From Ypsolopha sequella (taxonomy: Eukaryota > Arthropoda > Insecta > Lepidoptera > Ypsolophidae): a DNA stretch of 64,000 nt. The notes below the pieces were generated by a model. That model saw only the letters and a program-made list of their open reading frames with translations. It was not told where the DNA came from and made no database searches. Location: positions 11,346,001 to 11,410,000 of the forward strand of contig OW204012.1 of the NCBI GenBank assembly GCA_934047225.1. The letters are read 5' to 3'. A program made the position numbers and the translations under genes. Positions 23,574 to 33,701 of this stretch are shown here, piece after piece (the first letter of the stretch is position 1; every line of letters begins with the position of its first letter).

Positions 23574-23669
23574 CAGGCAAGCCAGCCGAGATAAATTCTC
23601 TGGTCAAAAGTTTCGTCACTGTAAGGCAAAACAATCATGAGAGAAAAATCAATGAAAAACATTACAAAC
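23574..23669 (+). CDS. Exon 7: 96-bp phase 1-1 exon with competing donors
   Basis: Acceptor TTTTCCAGCAG (NAGNAG, at 23573 or 23576). With the incoming C it reads P-G-K-P-A-E-I-N-S-L-V-K-S-F-V-T-V-R-Q. The sequence ends in overlapping donors GTACGTAAGT. The weaker GTACGT (after 23669) keeps phase 1 into exon 8. The stronger GTAAGT (after 23673) would give a stop at the start of exon 8. The exon is open throughout, but donor use is unsure. Confidence 0.55.
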
Positions 23670-24079
23670 GTACGTAAGTTTCATACATTTTTGTACCATT
23701 CCTGAAAAAGGAATGTCAAAATTGTTTCTCAGCTGATGTTACAGCTTTGTGTGACAGCAACTTTAAAAAGAACATTAAATTTTTTCTGATACTTTCACTG
23801 TAATTTATAATATAATTTATCACGAATCAACAGTTTCATATATTCTAAAGAAAGTATTACAAAAACCTTGTGTTACCTTAAAATACTCGTAATTCAATGG
23901 AAACTAAAATTTGTCCCATAATAAACACAGTTATTTCTTTCCGATTTCCGAACGCCAAAAATGATACCATACCAATGAAGATTAAAAAATAGCTCACGAT
24001 TGGTAAAAAAATTTGGATCTGGATTAAATTCTCGTAACTCACTAGGAAATTCCACTTCGTTACATTTCTGGTGACATGA

Positions 24080-24215
24080 TTTAAAATTATATTTAACACG
24101 CTTTTATGAACTTCACTTGTATGTGACTGACAAACTAACTGAGTAACTTTTTTAACTTCACTTGTATGTAACTGACAAACTAACTGAGTAACCTGACAAA
24201 CTAAATAGGTATGAA
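24080..24215. repeat. Two-copy tandem repeat (about 46 bp)
   Basis: ACTTCACTTGTATGTGACTG plus ACAAACTAACTGAGTAAC is followed by a second copy with TATGTAACTG, then a partial third. It produces a repetitive minus-strand frame without other support. Confidence 0.75.
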
Positions 24216-24389
24216 ATTTCGCAAGTGTTGTCATCACAGAATTTGCATTTTGTACCTGGGGACGGACTGTATATATCCCTGAGATTGGGACATAAAGATT
24301 AATTGCCCTCGCGCGGATACTACTGAGCTGATTTTGAAAATTCTTTCACTGTTGTAACTGTTGGACTCTTTACTTGAACATAGGCTATA

Positions 24390-24934
24390 CAGTGTGTCCC
24401 TCGTACAAGTGCACATCCGAAAGTGGGTGAAACTAGATCTAAATATATCGACAAAAACAAAGTTTTTTTTTTTTTAATTTTTTTTTTTATCTATAGAAAG
24501 TACTCCACCTGGGTGTCTTTGTATGGAACGCGAGCGCAGTGCCTTTGGTTAACCGCTCGTAGAAAATGTTGTATTTATGATAGAACGTTGTATTTTTTTT
24601 TTTGTAAGAAAGATAATGGAATAGGCAATGATAAATAGGAATAAAAGTATAGAAAAAAAAAAGACGGAAAAATTAAAGAAATAATCTTTTAGGATATTAT
24701 TTTTATGGTAATGGTAGTTGATTATGTTTTGTTTTTGATTTGGTATGCAACGTCTATTCTTAAGGATTATAACAGTTTTATTTCATTGCATTACTCGCGA
24801 TAGATCAAAAGTTATGACATATTTTATACATAGTCTCCATGGTAGGCAACAAAAATTTATCGACAAAAAAAAACATTTTTAAAATAAGATCTAGCTTCAC
24901 CCCTTTTTGGATGTGCACTTGTACGAGGGACACA
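24390..24934. mobile_element. MITE, GTGTGTCCCTCGTACAAGTG ends (copy 1)
   Basis: The left end GTGTCCCTCGTACAAGTGCA with TCCGAAAGTGGGTGAAACTA is mirrored at the right by TAGCTTCACCCC...GATGTGCACTTGTACGAGGG. A related right half is at 44330-44573. Confidence 0.8.
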
Positions 24935-25740
24935 TATGTATATAGTTTTTTCCTAAAGCACTTCCCTATGGACATGGCCATTAATTATATTCTCGCAGGT
25001 AATATCTGGAACTTCAGAACCGATTTAAAAGTTCTTTCACTGTTGTAATGGTTAGATTCTTCACTTGGACAATGGTTAAAATTTGTTCATATTTATCTGC
25101 ATTAGTATTAAGTTAATAGTAGATTATGCACTAAGGGAATAAAGCAGTGTCTTACGTCACGGGCGGCATATTGAACCCTGAGCGTAACGAGGGACTCTAG
25201 AGTTAACTCCTGAGCATAGCAAGCGAGGGGTTCAAGCTGCCCAAGACAAAGACAGGCTTTATTCCAGAGGAGCATACTCTACTTTTCACACCTTCTGCGA
25301 GACAGTAAAAAGCTCGACATTTTTTATCAACATTAATATTTCAATAAAATTCACTGACAATCACAGCACGAAACACCGTCTTTTGTTTCACATTCTTTGT
25401 AAACGCTTTTTTTCTTTTTGTTGAATTCTGCTTATGGTGGCCAGTTCGATTTTCGAACAAACCTCTTTACAATCCCATATGGGCATTTGTTTTCCACGAG
25501 TTTCCACACGAATTTGACGTTCCAAATTTAAATCACTTTAATCCCTAGGGATTTTCATATAACTTTATATCCCTGGAGATATAATGCGTTACTTTACGTT
25601 GAGGTTGCATGATATGTAATTGGACATTGTCGAGCAGGTGGTGTGAAAAATAAATTATAGTTTGAGAAACTAAAAATAATTTCAATGACTGCCAAAAAGT
25701 GCGGGGCGCTTTGTCGAAAATAATTAAAAGTACATGCTTC
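24935..25740. other. Intron, no features seen
   Basis: AT-rich. Short direct repeats around AACTTCAGAACCGATTTAAAAGTTCTTTCACTG resemble text at 24330-24365, so part may be a degraded flank of the neighbouring MITE. No exon or RNA gene. Confidence 0.45.
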
Positions 25741-25743
25741 TAT

Positions 25744-26456
25744 AGTCGAGTCCAGAATTAGGCGAACTAACTTGACAGCCGAAAATGTAGCCAGACATAG
25801 GAAAAAATAAATAGTGATAGGTTTATGTCGACACAAATATGTCGATATAACCTTGTGCCTTCTATAAATCTGATTCTTTTTATATTTTATCAAGTAATTG
25901 TCGTCAAAACTTTCACAGTCATACATATTTGCCAAATAGGGACGAACTACAGCAATTTATATGATATAATATGATCTGAAGGATGTATTGTTTAAAGCGG
26001 ATATTTACGATACTTACTCCTCAAATTAGGAATAAAATACAAAAATAATTATGTAATTACAACAGGCCATTGTGATCCTTTTAGGTGGTTTCTGTCGGGC
26101 TAGTATGGTACATTTCATGTACCTATATGTATGGTACATTTCATGTACCATACATATAGCATTCATCCCTTTCTTTCTGGCAAATATGAAAGTGCAATAG
26201 AGACAAACGCTATTATATCGTCGCTGATAAATCCAAATCCGTTATGTGTTCGATTTTAATTAATTTAATAAATTTTTATTATTATTATTTTGCTAAGTAA
26301 AATTATTAGTTTGATTCCAAACACAATAATAATGATTAATTATTATTGTGTTTGGAATCAAAATAATAACATCGTTATAAACAGCACTAGCCAAACTGTG
26401 GCAACATTAGTGTACAATGAACTGTCAAGTTAGTTCGCCTAATTCTGGACTCGACT
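25744..26456. mobile_element. MITE with AGTCGAGTCCAGAATTAGGC ends and internal palindromes
   Basis: Terminal inverted repeats of about 35 bp (AGTCGAGTCCAGAATTAGGC...ACTTGACAG and complement). Inside are two further palindromes: TGGTACATTTCATGTACC around 26105-26160 and the GATTCCAAACACAATAATAA arms at 26312-26365. The minus-strand frame that overlaps the left end is judged non-coding. Confidence 0.8.
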
Positions 26457-26559
26457 TTAAAATAAACGTAACAAAAAGCACTCACGCTTTTTGACATAGT
26501 CATAGATCTCCCAAAACGATTATGATTTTTTTTCCAAACCCATGTTTTTTTTATTGCAG

Positions 26560-26625
26560 ATAACGTTTTATTGGGATCGAAGATAAAAACGAAAGCTGAA
26601 AGTAAAAAAAAGAATAAATCTAATA
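26560..26625 (+). CDS. Exon 8: 66-bp phase 1-1 exon
   Basis: Acceptor TTTTATTGCAG at 26559. With incoming C it reads H-N-V-L-L-G-S-K-I-K-T-K-A-E-S-K-K-K-N. Donor GTGAGT after 26625 keeps phase 1; an overlapping GTAAGT four bases on would shift the frame. Lys-rich like its neighbours. Confidence 0.65.
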
Positions 26626-27091
26626 GTGAGTAAGTTTTACAGTGGAATTTCTTATGAATACTTATTCGAAATAGGGATATATTAATATTTCAGATTAACC
26701 TTCAGGACCTATCGATTTGGGATGGCCCCAACTATTAGATGGCAATAAATCAATTTTTCAGACACAATCGATTTTGGAAAGTCAAAATGGATCTAAAACC
26801 GCCTCAATAAAGGGCCTTTAACCTATCAGAGAACAAACTTTCTATATTGAATCCAGTAGCTCAATTCTTGATTAATTTATACCGGATGGAAATTTACTGG
26901 TTTCTTTTAATGAAACCATATTTTACTGATCATACTGTACAACTATCTCAAAGAAAGAAAGCCGCGAAAAAAACCACTCAATACTTTCTTTCATTTGCGC
27001 AAATTTATTCTTTGTTAAAATGTATGAGCCGAGTGAAAAAGTCCCTAGGGTACTTTTTCACAGGGCACTACAAATTCATTATCCGTCTTAG

Positions 27092-27806
27092 AAAAAAAAC
27101 CGACCAAGTGCGTGTCGGGCTACGCGCAGTGTAAGGTTCCCTAGTTGCCCTGCACAACATGCGGGCTTCTTCTCAAAGTACATTTTTATAAGTTTGTCGA
27201 CTAATACAGATCGCGCCAAACTTCTGGTACGCTCGGAAGTTCCAAGAACGGCCTATACATTTTGTTCCTGCTGATGCGAATCGCCCCGTGTTTAGATGGG
27301 ACTTAAAGTTTGGCGCGATCTATACTCGTTAACTTGTAAAGCCTACTTAGCTGTGATAGTTTTCCTTTCAATTTCGTTATGTATAGTACTGCCGGGGTTT
27401 CTTTTTTTTACGTCTCCAAATACAATCGTTTCGCTGGCAAGGGCGGAGGACACTTGACTCCAACAAAAATTAACACTTTAAGCTTAATATTTCGCAAACG
27501 GAACCCTGAATCGAAAAATGATTTTCTCACAACCCCAATATTTTTAAATTACGTATCCAACGACATCCCACACTAGGGGATAAATAAGAAAAAAAAATCG
27601 TCCCCACTTAACGTGTAGGGGAGGTACCCTAAAAAAAACCTTTTTCAAAATTTTACTGTACCACTTTATCGGCGTGATAAATATGTATACCCATGCCAAA
27701 TTACTGCTTTCTAGTACTAATAGTCTGTAAGCTAATTAGCAGACAGACAGACGGACATGGCGAAACTATAAGAGTTCCTTGTTGTTGACTGCGGAACCCT
27801 AAAAAT
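27092..27806 (+). mobile_element. GGTTCCGTA-family repeat, long form (copy 3)
   Basis: AACCGACCAAGTGCGTGTCG at the left, a degenerate GTAAGGTTCCC, the nested MITE at 27207-27322, then ACAGACAGACGGACATGGCG and GGAACCCTAAAAA at the right. Confidence 0.75.
27207..27322. mobile_element. Small MITE nested in GGTTCCGTA copy 3
   Basis: CAGATCGCGCCAAACTTCTG to the complement ending CGCGATCTA; slightly shorter than the other two copies owing to an internal deletion. Confidence 0.7.
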
Positions 27807-28038
27807 GGAATGTTATTATACTATTTTAAGCTGAGTCCACTAACATTATCTTGATCTATGTTTAAGTCGAACTAAAAATCGTGAAATTTGAGTAATATCT
27901 TAACAAAAAACCCCTAAAATACGTAAATTTAAGGATTTTTTACCAAAGTTGTAACCGAATGAGCTTTTATTGTTTTAGATAAAATCAAAAAAATAATACG
28001 AGTCAAACATTGAAAGGTTATCTAGATTAATAATTATT

Positions 28039-28338
28039 AAAAACCGGTCAAGTGCGAGTCATATTTGCGCACGAAGGGCTCCGTACCATTATCTACAAAA
28101 ACGGCAAAAAAAAGGCTGTTTTATGGGAGCCCCCTTTAATATTTATTTTATTCTGTTTTTTAGTATTTGTTGTTATAGCGGCAACACAAAATATCATCTG
28201 TGAAAATTTTAACTGTTTAACTATCACGTTGCTTGAGATACAGCCTGGTGACAGACGGACAGACGGACAGACAGACGGACAGTGGAGTCTTAGTAATAGG
28301 GTCCCGTTGGTTACCCTTTAGGTACGGAAGCCTAAAAA
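28039..28338 (+). mobile_element. GGTTCCGTA-family repeat, short form
   Basis: AAACCGGTCAAGTGCGAGTC, ACGAAGGGCTCCGTACC, ATGGGAGCCCCCTTTAATAT, a (GACG)n run and GGGTCCCGTTGGTTACCC before GCCTAAAAA. This form lacks the nested MITE. An inverted copy is at 45242-45530. Confidence 0.8.
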
Positions 28339-28544
28339 TCATAGTGTAAAACGTCCACAATCTTGCTAAAATAATTTTTCTCCTGAAACAAGTTTTTAAT
28401 TTTGGGCCCGCGACGAAATCGGCACGATTGTATTGACCTCGCAAGTTTCGTGAAGCGTGCACCTTACAGCGAAATGAAACAGCATGACATTTGGCCACGC
28501 CCACAACTGAGTTGGTCGCGTCATCGCGTTGGTGATGTCTGCTG

Positions 28545-28969
28545 TTAAGGCGATATGTAAAAGTTTTAGCGTCCCTGTTACTCCATATGCGAAAAAACCC
28601 TCAGTGCGAGAGGGACGGATTCGTGGAAAAGTAGCAAAAAGTCGGTTTTTTATTAGTACAAAATATACTAAAAACGCTATCAAAATTTCGTTTAACCAGG
28701 TCCTAGATACTGTTAAAACCCATCTCATAAAATATAATTGCTGGCCATATGTCATTCTAAATTGTCAAACCAGGAGAATTGGTGTCGATAAAGACCTCAT
28801 TTCAATAAATATTTCTATCGAGCCGAATTTCTCCAATCACGTTTCTGTTTTAACAGATCCCTAGAGAAAGATTCCAAAAATAATATACTATTTTATCAAA
28901 ATTATACATTATTTACCGAAGTATATATAGAAGTTCTAAAAGTGTCGATTTTTTTCCGTAGCGCCTTAA
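28545..28969. mobile_element. TTAA-type MITE (copy 2)
   Basis: Begins TTAAGGCGATATG and ends with GCGCCTTAA, so both termini include TTAA as expected for piggyBac-like insertions. The interior CAGTGCGAGAGGGACGGATT and GTTTAACCAGGTCCTAGATA are shared with the copy nested at 34945-35368. Confidence 0.8.
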
Positions 28970-29312
28970 ATTGTGCAGTGTGATCAGTAAAGTATGTGAT
29001 GTCATTTCAGATACCAGTCCATTTGCATCCGATATAAGTTTCCAATTAAAAACGATATTGAATTTGTTTAAGTTTTCAGTGGCTGCCACAACAATAAAGT
29101 TTCGATACACAAACGACAAACTCGAAAATCGAAGATAAGATATTTCCCCAGAAGTAAAGATTTTTTTATTCGTTTTTTTTTTTCAAGTTTTTTTGCAGAT
29201 AACCGTGCACGCGGTCGCGCATTCTTTCTGACAAAAATCAGAGCAGGGCTAATTTTTATCCGACTTCGTTGAAGCTGGAAGGGTAATCTTTTCAAGTATG
29301 TAACATCTTTAG

Positions 29313-29492
29313 GTGCTACTTCACCCGTTCAGTTGATGCCCTGGCAAAACCTTGGTGGACACTTTGTTCTGTGGTGGTCTTACAATACTGGAGCAAGAAA
29401 TATTCGTGACAAAAGAGCTATGGATAGAGGTTATAGTGTAGATACGTTTGTGAATATGAAATCCCGCACTGAAGGACACAAAATTATCTGTT
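29313..29492 (+). CDS. Exon 9 (alternative): 180-bp phase 1-1 exon, Trp-rich start
   Basis: Acceptor ACATCTTTAG at 29312; with the A left by exon 8 it starts S-A-T-S-P-V-Q-L-M-P-W-Q-N-L-G-G-H-F-V-L. Open for 60 codons in this phase only. The donor GTAAGA after 29492 leaves T. Joining T to the AA at the start of exon 10 would create TAA, so exons 9 and 10 cannot be used together. Joining to exon 11 (T+AT) or exon 12 (T+CT) stays open. Unlike its neighbours it is aromatic and Gly-containing. Confidence 0.55.
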
Positions 29493-29554
29493 GTAAGAAG
29501 AGATTCCTATTTTAATTTGATAAGTGTAGGAGCTAAACATTTGTACTTTTTCAG

Positions 29555-29647
29555 AACGTGCATCCAAGACCCCTTTACCGACAACTTTGACCTGTCAAGG
29601 CACAGCGTTCAACGACCACAACTTTAGCAAGAAGAAAAAAAGAGACA
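29555..29647 (+). CDS. Exon 10 (alternative): 93-bp phase 1-1 exon
   Basis: Acceptor TACTTTTTCAG at 29554 and donor GTGAGT after 29647. Only one frame is open (x-R-A-S-K-T-P-L-P-T-T-L-T-C-Q-G-T-A-F), ending in K-K-K-K-R-D. It joins directly to exon 8 (A+AA gives Lys). The K-K-K-R-D end resembles other dibasic sites in this protein. Only 62 bp separate it from exon 9. Confidence 0.6.
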
Positions 29648-29670
29648 GTGAGTAGTTTTTCAATCCAAAC

Positions 29671-30040
29671 TTAAGAGGCCGGCGCAGTAATCCTTGTTCA
29701 TACAAACGAAATACCAAAATCATTTGTAAATCATAGATATTCTTAGGATAGTGTGTGTTTATTCCGATTGGATAACAGAATATCTAGGTTCCTAAATATA
29801 TATTTTGAAAGGACACTGATTTAAAGACGACACTATTATCTATTTAAAATTTCCATAGAAAGCTTATTTCTCTCATATTTCATGTTTAAATCAGCGTTCT
29901 TATTTAATATATATTTGGGAACCTAGATATTATGTAATGCAATCGGGATAAATACACACCACCTATAAGAATATCTATGACTTACAAATGGTTTTGGTAT
30001 TTCGTTTGTATGAAATAAGATTACTGCACCGGCCTCTTAA
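29671..30040. mobile_element. MITE with TTAAGAGGCCGGCGCAGTAA ends
   Basis: Terminal inverted repeats of over 100 bp (TTAAGAGGCCGGCGCAGTAA and complement), with TTGTAAATCATAGATATTCT arms inside. It starts 24 bp after the exon 10 donor. Confidence 0.9.
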
Positions 30041-30073
30041 CATTTTTTTTAAATTGTTATAGGAGGGGTTGCG

Positions 30074-30388
30074 ACAAACATGCTCTCGCGTTTGGACAAT
30101 TTAGCTTATTAAAACCAAATATTTTTGAACGAATAAAATTTGTGTAAGTAGTTAAAAAGTTGAACTACATTATAACTTTTCAGATTTGACACAAGTATCA
30201 CAACCACCGAGAAAAAAAATCGGAAAGATCAGTAAAATCACGGAAAACGTAATTTTTATATTGTGATACTTGTGTCAAATCTGAAAAATTATAATGTAGT
30301 TCAACTTCTTAACTACCTACACAAATTTTATTTGTTAAAAATATTTTGTTTTAATATGCTAAATTGTCCAAACGCGAGAGCATGTTTG
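30074..30388. repeat. Inverted duplication that includes the exon 11 acceptor
   Basis: The left arm (30074-30205) contains the pre-acceptor intron sequence, the TTTTCAG acceptor and the first ~20 bases of exon 11. The right arm (30257-30388) is its reverse complement at roughly 90 percent identity, so a mirror-image splice acceptor lies just downstream. The loop holds the rest of the exon. Confidence 0.85.
30184..30231 (+). CDS. Exon 11: 48-bp phase 1-1 exon inside an inverted duplication
   Basis: Acceptor TTTTCAG at 30183. With A or T incoming it reads (N/Y)-L-T-Q-V-S-Q-P-P-R-K-K-I-G-K-I, and donor GTAAAA after 30231 keeps phase 1 into exon 12. A second donor, GTAATT after 30248, would end in phase 0. 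Lys-rich composition fits, but the exon is short and sits in a foldback. Confidence 0.45.
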
Positions 30389-30850
30389 GCGAAAAAGTAC
30401 AAGTGTATCATTGGACTTTGTACCTATCTTATATTCTTCTCTGAAGGGGCTAATGTCGTATTGCAAGTGTATAGCTTGATGTGGTCACCACTGTACAAAT
30501 CCGGCCGAAGCTGGCTAAAAAGCTGCAGCGGTGGCTGGCGGAGCCTTTACTTTTTGTTGGATATTCTTTCAACAACGCAGTGGAGATCAATGTCAATGGC
30601 TTGTGGAAGTATGTTGATCGCAACTGGAGATGATATGCACCAAATTGTATCACCAAATAAGTGATATTGGTGATAAATATTGAGTGAGCCGGTAACACAG
30701 ATTGCTACGCCAAAGGCTCCTTTTTTCTCTCCATTTATCTTGCTAACCTCTTCCCCCAATCTAATCTGACATCCGTCAACCCTCCATATTCAGAAACTAT
30801 GACAGAAATAAATTTCTGTGTTTGAACACTTGGCGATTTATCCATCGCAA

Positions 30851-31060
30851 GGAGATATAAATTAACATTATATCATTGCAGTATAGAAACGCAGAAAGAA
30901 AAGTAAATCTGGATGTGAGGAGCTCTGAACCGGGAATCGAACCCGGGAGAGGTCAGGTACAGCGAGAGGTTCCGGGTTCGATTCCCGGTTCAGAGCTCCT
31001 CACATCCAGATTTACTTTTCTTTCTGCGTTTCTATACTGCAATGTTAATTTATATCTCCA
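30851..31060. mobile_element. Palindromic element with tRNA T-arm-like sequence in both arms
   Basis: Arms GGAGATATAAATTAACATT and GCAGTATAGAAACGCAGAAA...GAGCTCTGAACCGGG are mirrored. Near the centre CCGGGTTCGATTCCCGG has the 5-bp stem and 7-base loop of a tRNA T arm (B-box-like). There is no acceptor stem, D arm or anticodon arm, so this is not a tRNA gene. A partial rearranged copy lies at 56760-56890. Confidence 0.75.
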
Positions 31061-31890
31061 TATTCAGCCCGTGCTCGATATTCCCAGGTCAGCAGCAAGA
31101 AGGTTTCTTATGCCAGGATAAAATAGGTTTCATTACACACTTCAAAATAAAACTAAGTCTCATCTTTCGATGGGCGGATTTCATTTGTGCATGCCAAATT
31201 TATTTTTCACCTACCAGATAGTCGTTCATAAACTCACACCGAGTTGGGTTTTCTACCCGGGTCGCACCACTAACCCGTTCAAAAATGAACTCGCGTCTCA
31301 ACACCGACCGTTCAAAAAAGACAGTGTCGCTAACACTGGTGTCGACTTTTTCAACATCAACTCTGAGCAGGGTTCGCAAGGTTCGTATAGGCTCCAAACG
31401 TCACCTGACATTCACGTTAATTTTCGTAAATGAAATGACGTTAATTTTCGTACCGAGGTGGTCTTCTCAACGTTATAGTTGATATATTTACTTTAAATTT
31501 CGTACAGAGGGGGTCCTCTCAACGTTATTATACTAAATATAATGCAAAAATGACAACTGACGTTTGGAGTGTCGTCACACGACGAAACCCGTTCAAAAAC
31601 TCAGCGTTACAACCCCAGTGTTCCTACACAGCCCAGGGTTATTTAATGAACGCACTTCAGGGGAGGGACAATAACTGCTTTTTTTTTTTTAAGCCGCGCC
31701 ACATGCAAGAAGGGTCGGCTCGGTGTATTCTGTGGAGCAAACAAACATAAGGAGGGTGCGAGTGCCGCGGTTAAGATTTTTCCCAGGTTTGACCAGTTAT
31801 AAATATTATATTACTTCTATATCTACGAGTATCTATACTGGGTGTTAACGGGACACCTGACGCTAAAACATCAACAACACCAGGTTTTCA
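31061..31890. other. Intron, no supported feature
   Basis: Slightly GC-richer than average (31200-31660), with CGTTCAAAAA and GACGTTAATTTTCG motifs repeated two or three times and CCTCTCAACGTTAT twice near 31455-31530. Short overlapping frames on both strands without support. Confidence 0.45.
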
Positions 31891-31905
31891 AGGGTTCATT
31901 GGAAG

Positions 31906-32098
31906 CAGTGTTGCCATCTACGGCCAAGCGTTTGTAGCTAAATATAGCTCAAAAAGTAGCCAGATTGGTTAATTTTACCACCTAAAGTAGCTAAATGTAT
32001 GGAGCTTCGGTCCTCAAAAAGTAGCCAAATGTATGAAACTTTCAACAATTTTAGTAGCTAAATAACCCTAAACGTTGCTAGTTAACATGGCAACACTA
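31906..32098. mobile_element. hAT-type MITE, CAGTGTTGCC ends, 8-bp duplication
   Basis: 193 bp from CAGTGTTGCCATC to GGCAACACTA, flanked by the direct repeat ATTGGAAG (31898-31905 and 32099-32106). The interior repeats a GTAGCTAAAT motif. Confidence 0.85.
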
Positions 32099-32119
32099 AT
32101 TGGAAGAAACTAGGTCTCT

Positions 32120-32545
32120 CCTCATATTGAAGAAAATATATTTGATTTATCGATCTTTTATCTAAGGATTCCACCTATAAACAATGTTTTAAGATTTATA
32201 CTTTTGTCAAAAAAAAATGTTTTCCACCCTCTTTTTTTGGTTTTCAAACGTTCGTTTCAAAGACGCGGTTAAGAGATCAACTTGATATTTTTTTATAAAA
32301 TAGTCAATAGAAATATGAAGGGATGTTACCTAAATCCAATATTTTTTCTCCACAAAATATTTCAGTATTAGCTAAAAACACACCAATTTGTTGTTTCGCT
32401 GCGTGATCACTAGTATTACGCGTCCAAGAACAAGAGGCCAAAGAGCCAACATATAATCGCCTCTATGAAAAGCAAATAGGTCTTTGCCATTAGACTTATT
32501 GTGCTGGACGGGTAATAAAAAAAGTTGCTAGGGTATGCCATCCTC
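32120..32545. repeat. Dispersed repeat, inverted partner of 7430-7930
   Basis: Reverse complement of the 7.4-7.9 kb block, with TTGTTGTTTCGCTGCGTGAT, GGTATGCCATCC and TTATTGTGCTGGACGGGTAA visible. Scattered substitutions and indels. Confidence 0.7.
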
Positions 32546-32596
32546 TTACTATAAACTTGCTGAAGCCGGAAACTAGTGGTTACTATGGAAACTACA

Positions 32597-33285
32597 GTAG
32601 CCGTCAATAGAAATTGTGGACTATGTAAACAAAGCGCCATGTTGTCTTTGTCTATGAATAGGTGAACTATCTAGAGATGGGTAAGTATGTGATTAAATAT
32701 GTTAGGTGCTTAATTAGTTTTCTTTATTTGATTCATCGCTAAAATATTCTGATGAATCGCTAGTCAAATTGCCCTCGTTAATTACAAATGGTTCCGTCAC
32801 AGCGTTGTTGGCCGTATCTATTATCCCATCCAGTTCTTTCATTTTTTCTTCTACTTTTAGGACATGAGCTACACATTTTAGAGCATCGCTGGAAGATCAC
32901 ACAGCTCTCGATAGAATCACACACACGTTTATGTCAAAGATTATGAAGTAACGCTGTTAAAAAAAATGACGGAATAAAATAACATCACGAATAAAATACG
33001 TTTATATTCAAATAGATTCGTACATCACCAATTTTCAAAGACAATACAGATTCGATGAGAAAAAAATATGACAGCAATCTCGACGCAGTACAGAATTGAC
33101 TATTGATTCTATGATTTTCCGTAATTAACTGGTGATTATTGAATATTTCATGATGAAATACAGTGAATGACTTGTAAGACTTGATGCTTCATGATTTGGA
33201 ATAATGTTCAATGAGACTCCGTGGCAGAACCTTGAGAAAAATTGAGAAAACGGTTTGTTTACATAGTCCACAATTTCTATTGACG
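32597..33285. mobile_element. Element bounded by inverted CCGTCAATAGAAATTGTGGA
   Basis: CCGTCAATAGAAATTGTGGA and CTATGTAAACAAA at the left are mirrored at about 33248-33285 (TTTGTTTACATAGTCCACAA). The interior is AT-rich with no frame. Outer limits uncertain. Confidence 0.65.
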
Positions 33286-33701
33286 GCGACTTTATATAAA
33301 CTCTTACTATGGAGCCAACCCTCGAATCACGAAATAAAATCAGCTGAACAAAATTTTGCCACCAAATTCGTGGATGTATAGTGTCAGCAGCTCTCTGAGC
33401 AGAGCTGCATTTTAAAAAGAAGAAAAATCAGTTTTGGTGTTAAATTCGGCAACATTGGCCAATGATCTTCCAACATCTTCGTTTAGTAATTCTGCTTGCA
33501 AATATGCAATTTTTATTACAAAATATGCACGATTCATGTTTTTTATGGCCGGATTAATGTAATATTTGGAAATAGCTCCACACTGCGGCCAAAAGACGCG
33601 GCATATTAGTTTAAAACCAGTCAAATTGTAAAAAAAAAAACTGATAATATTATTGTATTCTAGAATCCAAAATAGCTAATATTTTATGAACGTTTTTGAT
33701 A

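Noticed and set aside
23878..24237. 119-codon minus-strand frame with internal repeat
   Set aside because: The repeat comes from a 46-bp DNA tandem duplication; the rest is low-complexity hydrophobic sequence without support.
25594..25935. 113-codon minus-strand frame
   Set aside because: Straddles the left end of the MITE at 25744, so half is repeat DNA; no recognisable motif.
30945..31000. Candidate tRNA gene
   Set aside because: Only a T-arm-like stem-loop is present, within a palindrome; no acceptor stem, D arm or anticodon arm can be drawn.
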